A DNA stretch of 16,668 nucleotides, taken from NCBI GenBank assembly GCA_934572445.1, contig CAKTLD010000029.1, forward strand, positions 1-16,668, written 5' to 3'. Below the pieces are notes generated by a model that had not been told where the DNA came from, searched no databases, and was given only the letters and a program-made list of their open reading frames with translations. The stretch comes from an uncultured Oscillospiraceae bacterium. GTDB taxonomy: Bacteria > Bacillota > Clostridia > Oscillospirales > Oscillospiraceae. The position numbers and the translations under genes are program-made. Positions 14,015-16,668 of this stretch are shown piece after piece (position 1 is the stretch's first letter; each line of letters opens with the position of its first letter).

Positions 14015-14961
14015 TTTCGTCGGACCTCCTCGTGGTTAATTCTTTCAGCAGCCCTTGGCATCCCGACAGCACATCCTGCCAAGTTGCCTCGAAATCGCCT
14101 GTGTACCACGGGTCGGCAACATCGCCGGGGCGGTCGGTGTAGTCCATCAGGAGGTGCAGCTTGCCGGCGAAGTCGCCGCCGCAGATGCGGTACATATCCC
14201 GAAGGTTGGCTCTGTCCATTCCTATCAGCAGATCGTACTTCTCGTAATCGGCATTGGTGAGCTGCCGCGCCGCGTGACCATTGCAGGAAATTCCATGTTC
14301 CGCCAATTTGCGTCGTGCCGGAGGATAGAGCGGATTGCCGATCTCCTCTCGACTGGTTGCTGCCGACTCGATATGGAATTGTGACGCCAGCCCAGCCTTC
14401 TTGACCAAGTCCTTCATCACGAACTCCGCCATCGGACTGCGGCAGATATTGCCATGACACACAAAGAGTATCTTCTTCATCGCGCTTGTTCTCCTGAGAC
14501 AATTCTTTTTTCTCAGTATAGCAGGAAACTGTCTGCTCGTCGAGAGAAGAATGCAGCCATGCCTGAGATTCTATGGCATCCAGCAATCTCGCTTTCTTCC
14601 AGCCAAAGTGCAGCACAGCTCGAATGTACCACGCGCGCTCCTCTTTATTGTCGCACCACTCTAAAATCGCCACATTCTGCGTCCAGCCGAGTTCCATCGC
14701 CTGCTGCATGATTTCAGGGGATTCCTTGTAGGCTGCGTAAAACGCGCGCATCCGGCGCAGATTGCGGGGAGAAAAGCCCTCGGTTGCGGGATAGGCCGCT
14801 TGCAGATATTCCGACGCCGCGACAGCCGCACCTTTCTCCGCTCTGCCGCTGACCACTCGGCCAATCTCACAGTACAATTCCATCTGCGGGAGCTGTGCCG
14901 TCATAATCTTGTCCAGTTTGGAAAACAGGGTGCTGTAATCTGCGGGTTTACGGATGTTCAT
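13939..14961 (-). CDS. YhcG_N (DUF1016 N-terminal) domain protein with an unusually long open frame
   Basis: Residues 1-150 match the DUF1016 N-terminal domain: L-Y-C-E-I-G-R-V-V-S-G-R near 29-40, G-F-S-P-R-N-L-R-R-M-R-A-F-Y at 62-75, G-W-T-Q-N-V-A-I-L-E at 92-101, and E-E-R-A-W-Y-I-R-A-V at 107-116. The C-terminal PDDEXK nuclease domain of full-length YhcG is absent. From codon 161 the frame runs out of phase through the whole phosphatase gene and into the KilA-N gene, ending at 13939. That part reads as low-complexity Arg/Gly/Ser-rich sequence and is probably not selected as protein. A functional stop may have been lost; the meaningful part ends near 14480. The start has AAGGAG 7 nt upstream. 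A decayed copy lies at 10946-11150. Confidence 0.6.
   Translation of the reverse strand: MNIRKPADYSTLFSKLDKIMTAQLPQMELYCEIGRVVSGRAEKGAAVAASEYLQAAYPATEGFSPRNLRRMRAFYAAYKESPEIMQQAMELGWTQNVAILEWCDNKEERAWYIRAVLHFGWKKARLLDAIESQAWLHSSLDEQTVSCYTEKKELSQENKRDEEDTLCVSWQYLPQSDGGVRDEGLGQEGWAGVTIPYRVGSNQSRGDRQSALSSGTTQIGGTWNFLQWSRGAAAHQCRLREVRSADRNGQSQPSGYVPHLRRRLRRQAAPPDGLHRPPRRCCRPVVHRRFRGNLAGCAVGMPRAAERINHEEVRRKWISWSFVEQKSMCSGISSGMISSA
14007..14480 (-). CDS. Low-molecular-weight protein tyrosine phosphatase
   Basis: A 157-residue cytoplasmic enzyme of normal length. The P-loop C-H-G-N-I-C-R-S-P lies at residues 8-16, giving the C-x5-R catalytic pair C8 and R14. The general-acid aspartate is in A-D-P-W-Y-T (D123). 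Both are intact, so activity on phosphotyrosine or phosphoarginine is expected; arsenate reductases share the fold. The start ATG has AGGAG 10 nt upstream. The gene lies entirely inside the open frame of the upstream YhcG_N gene but in another phase, and it overlaps the KilA-N start by 8 nt. The strong family match shows that this is the true coding frame. Its partner substrate is unknown; no tyrosine kinase or capsule gene is nearby. Confidence 0.92.
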   Translation of the reverse strand: MKKILFVCHGNICRSPMAEFVMKDLVKKAGLASQFHIESAATSREEIGNPLYPPARRKLAEHGISCNGHAARQLTNADYEKYDLLIGMDRANLRDMYRICGGDFAGKLHLLMDYTDRPGDVADPWYTGDFEATWQDVLSGCQGLLKELTTRRSDENG

Positions 14962-15006
14962 AGGCTTTCTCCTTTCTGGCGTTGTGTACCTGTTCTGTAA
15001 AGTAGA

Positions 15007-15037
15007 AGCAGCGGAATGGCAATGCCATCCCGCTGCT
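15007..15037 (-). terminator. Hairpin after the DUF4300-like gene
   Basis: A 14-bp stem with one mismatch (15007-15020 with 15024-15037) and a 3-base loop lies about 10 nt after the lipoprotein stop and before the YhcG_N gene. On the minus strand it is followed by TTCTACTTTACAG, a weak U-rich tail, so termination may be partial. Confidence 0.65.
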
Positions 15038-15046
15038 GTTTCAATT

Positions 15047-15970
15047 TTAAGAATTTGCTTCTTCCAGAGGATTCGGTCGGTATCCGTCCATCAGAGTATC
15101 GTTCTCCATGATGAAGGGGCGCGTTGTATCCTGCCCCCAGGAAGTATCGTATTTTTCCATCAGATAGTCGCTCAGCTCTGTGCGGTTTTGGAGTTTCACT
15201 AAACGATACGGCTCCTGAAACGCCACCTTTTCGATAAAGTACAGCGTACCATCCTCCGCGCTCAGCAGCACGCCGACATGACCAATGAACAACGTGTTGT
15301 CCTCATCCGAGAATTTATCGTGGAAGACAACAGAGATCATGCTTGCTTTGCTGTCTGCAAACACGATGCCGCGGGCTGCCCAGCCCTCCTGAAGCGCTTT
15401 GACCTGCGCTTCGACCTCAGTGCTGTCCGCGGCGTTCACCGGTGCGAACAGCGCACAGAATTTAGCGGTGCTGTCACCGCAGAGCACGTCAGGATCGGCG
15501 GAAATGGTTTCCAGATCCGTAAAGAGGGAATCCTCACCCTGCACCTCCGGTTGGTCGGCTCCTGCTGTGATAAATTTGCTGAACAGGCCAAATGCTGTGA
15601 TACGGCAGTTATAACCGGGAAAGCTGCCGTTTGCCGCCGTCCATTCATCCTGCATGTCGTAGGGATCATACTTGGTGTCGGTCGGTGCGGCGCTCTCGAA
15701 ACCATCGGTCAGCCACTCGCTCTTGACACTGGCGTTGAACTGTTCCACCCGATCCATCAGAGTGGTGATGCGGGCTTCTTCGATTCCAGCATCCGAGAGA
15801 AGCTCGGAAAGCTGTTTGCGGGAATCGTCATCGGTCAGGTTGGAGTATTCCACCGTCTCCAGCGCTGGTTGATCTGTAGTCGGTTTTTCCTGCTTGCCGC
15901 AGCCGGTAGCCGTGGCAAAGAGCATAAGGGTGCATAGCGCAAGCGCCGCGGCTCGAATTTGTTTTTTCAT
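15047..15970 (-). CDS. Lipoprotein, DUF4300-like
   Basis: A 307-residue exported lipoprotein. It begins M-K-K-Q-I-R followed by a hydrophobic stretch and a lipobox ending A-T-G-C (Cys24), so it is predicted to be attached to the outer face of the cytoplasmic membrane. The mature part starts with an acidic linker and V-E-Y-S-N-L-T-D-D-D-S-R, which I associate with DUF4300 proteins. Later segments include P-G-Y-N-C-R-I-T-A-F and H-V-G-V-L-L-S, followed by F-I-E-K-V-A-F-Q-E-P-Y. The family's function is not known to me. The start at 15970 is chosen for the signal peptide and the AAGGTGA 6 nt upstream; the frame extends to a TTG at 15988. It stands alone, with a hairpin behind it. Confidence 0.8.
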   Translation of the reverse strand: MKKQIRAAALALCTLMLFATATGCGKQEKPTTDQPALETVEYSNLTDDDSRKQLSELLSDAGIEEARITTLMDRVEQFNASVKSEWLTDGFESAAPTDTKYDPYDMQDEWTAANGSFPGYNCRITAFGLFSKFITAGADQPEVQGEDSLFTDLETISADPDVLCGDSTAKFCALFAPVNAADSTEVEAQVKALQEGWAARGIVFADSKASMISVVFHDKFSDEDNTLFIGHVGVLLSAEDGTLYFIEKVAFQEPYRLVKLQNRTELSDYLMEKYDTSWGQDTTRPFIMENDTLMDGYRPNPLEEANS

Positions 15971-16031
15971 AGAGTCACCTTTCTGCAAATCTTGTAGATA
16001 TTCGTCTTACTGCCTAAACCAAGCATTTAGT

Positions 16032-16060
16032 ATGATAACACGTCGGCAGAGAAAGTCCAC
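16032..16060 (-). promoter_or_regulatory. Possible promoter of the lipoprotein gene
   Basis: On the minus strand GTGGAC (plus 16055-16060) and TATCAT (plus 16032-16037) are 17 bp apart, about 60 bp before the lipoprotein start codon. The match is moderate, but it is the best pair in the 118-bp gap. Confidence 0.4.
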
Positions 16061-16183
16061 AGGAATTTGAAGGAAGGCTGTTTCGCGCTCACACCGCAAT
16101 GACGCTCGTTACCGGCAACCTCTTCAACCGAATGCCATGATCACGCTCGAGTTCTTCTAAAAACTCATCGATTTTAGGATCGC

Positions 16184-16609
16184 CTAAGGGCAAATGACAC
16201 TCTGATATTCGCCACGACGCATTTTGGCGTACTTGGCACTCTTGGTTTTCATAGACATATCCCGGCTGTAACACTCGCTAATCAGGTACTTGAAAGCAAC
16301 ATCAATTCCGCCCGTATCACCTTTGAAATTGGCAGTATCAAAATCATCGCTGACAGAAATGAAACGGGTATGATACAGAGGAAATACCCGCTCAATAAAG
16401 TAGCCGGTTTCAATGCTGTTGCGGCCAAATCTGGAAAGATCCTTTACGATGATACAGTCGATCTGACCAGCCTGTACCATCGTCAGCAGTTCCTGCACAG
16501 CAGGCCGCTCAAAGTTTGTGCCGCTGTGACCGTTGTCTACAAATTCCAGAATCTCGCAGTCCTCATACCAAAAAAGAAAGGAAGGAACACCAAATGGCTG
16601 TAAACGCAA
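16184..16609 (-). pseudogene. Serine recombinase fragment, both ends missing
   Basis: Recognisable large-serine-recombinase catalytic-domain sequence begins near plus 16567 (D-N-G-H-S-G-T-N-F-E-R-P, then I-V-K-D-L-S-R-F-G-R-N and F-I-S-V-S-D-D-F-D) and runs to Y-Q-S-V-I-C-P at a TAG stop at 16184-16186. The start of the domain, with the catalytic serine (Y-x-R-V-S type motif), is absent, and so is the whole DNA-binding part. Relatives continue C-P-Y-G-Y after this point; here the reading frame stops. The remaining 95 bp contain another frame ending at 16089 that I cannot identify. It is inactive as a recombinase and is evidence of a past integrative element. Confidence 0.85.
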
Positions 16610-16668
16610 GAACAGAGGAATTCCAGCACATTGAAGTATTTGATAAGCCCGCGCTGTTCACCAACGGG
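16594..16668 (+). CDS. 5' end of an LPD28-like mobile-element gene, cut by the window edge
   Basis: Twenty-five codons are visible from the ATG at 16594 after a good ribosome site (AAGGAAGG, 16577-16584). They begin M-A-V-N-A-R-T-E-E-F-Q and continue I-E-V-F-D-K-P-A-L-F-T-N-G. This start resembles small LPD28-domain proteins that I recall from conjugative elements of Clostridia, where they are accessory cargo of unknown function; the identification is from memory of a short stretch. It lies head to head with the recombinase fragment, whose open frame overlaps it by 16 bp. Confidence 0.6.
   Translation, partial: MAVNARTEEFQHIEVFDKPALFTNG

Noticed and set aside
16089..16274. 61-residue minus-strand frame as a separate gene
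   Set aside because: Its first half overlaps the recombinase fragment in another phase and no ribosome site is seen; only its last 30 residues might be a relic of a gene tail.
1..16668. tRNA, rRNA, CRISPR arrays and intact insertion sequences
   Set aside because: No cloverleaf with a T-loop signature, no regularly spaced repeats and no transposase were found on either strand by eye.

Overview
The window looks like a chromosomal segment of a Clostridia bacterium, most likely an Oscillospiraceae/Ruminococcaceae-type gut anaerobe. This is an inference from the GC-rich coding sequence with strong AGGAGG-type ribosome sites, the consensus sigma-A promoters, and the family content (MATE pumps, an RsgI-like anti-sigma with PepSY repeats, a DUF4300-like lipoprotein, an LPD28-like gene). 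No rRNA, tRNA or CRISPR array was seen.

Positions 1-9480 hold three drug-efflux-type modules, each with its own regulator. (1) A MATE transporter (238-1581, -) is divergent from a LysR regulator (1690-2562, +). (2) A MarR regulator (2650-3090, +) is followed by a second MATE transporter split by a frameshift (3171-4543, +) and an NAD(P)-binding reductase-like protein (4540-5139, +). (3) On the minus strand, a TetR regulator (8776-9399) precedes a heterodimeric ABC exporter (6951-8693 and 5224-6954). The first ABC subunit seems to start at AUA. The tetR promoter is a perfect TTGACA-17-TATAAT with a 19-bp palindromic operator at its -10. A long inverted repeat separates modules 2 and 3.

Positions 9500-13170 hold a glycerate kinase with its terminator (9601-10755, -), a gap containing a decayed YhcG_N (DUF1016 N-terminal) gene copy (10946-11150), and an ECF sigma factor / RsgI-like anti-sigma operon (13112-11317, -) with ATGA coupling, a candidate self-recognised promoter and a perfect terminator.

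Positions 13180-14961 (-) hold a tightly packed trio: a YhcG_N-domain protein, a low-molecular-weight protein tyrosine phosphatase and a KilA-N-domain protein. The phosphatase gene is nested out of frame inside the open frame of the YhcG_N gene, and the KilA-N gene overlaps the phosphatase stop. The decayed YhcG_N copy lies in the same orientation on the other side of the sigma operon, which points to past duplication or rearrangement.

Positions 15000-16668 hold a DUF4300-like lipoprotein gene, a serine-recombinase fragment lacking both ends, and, opposite to it, the first 25 codons of a gene resembling LPD28 proteins of integrative elements. The right edge is therefore probably a mobile-element junction.
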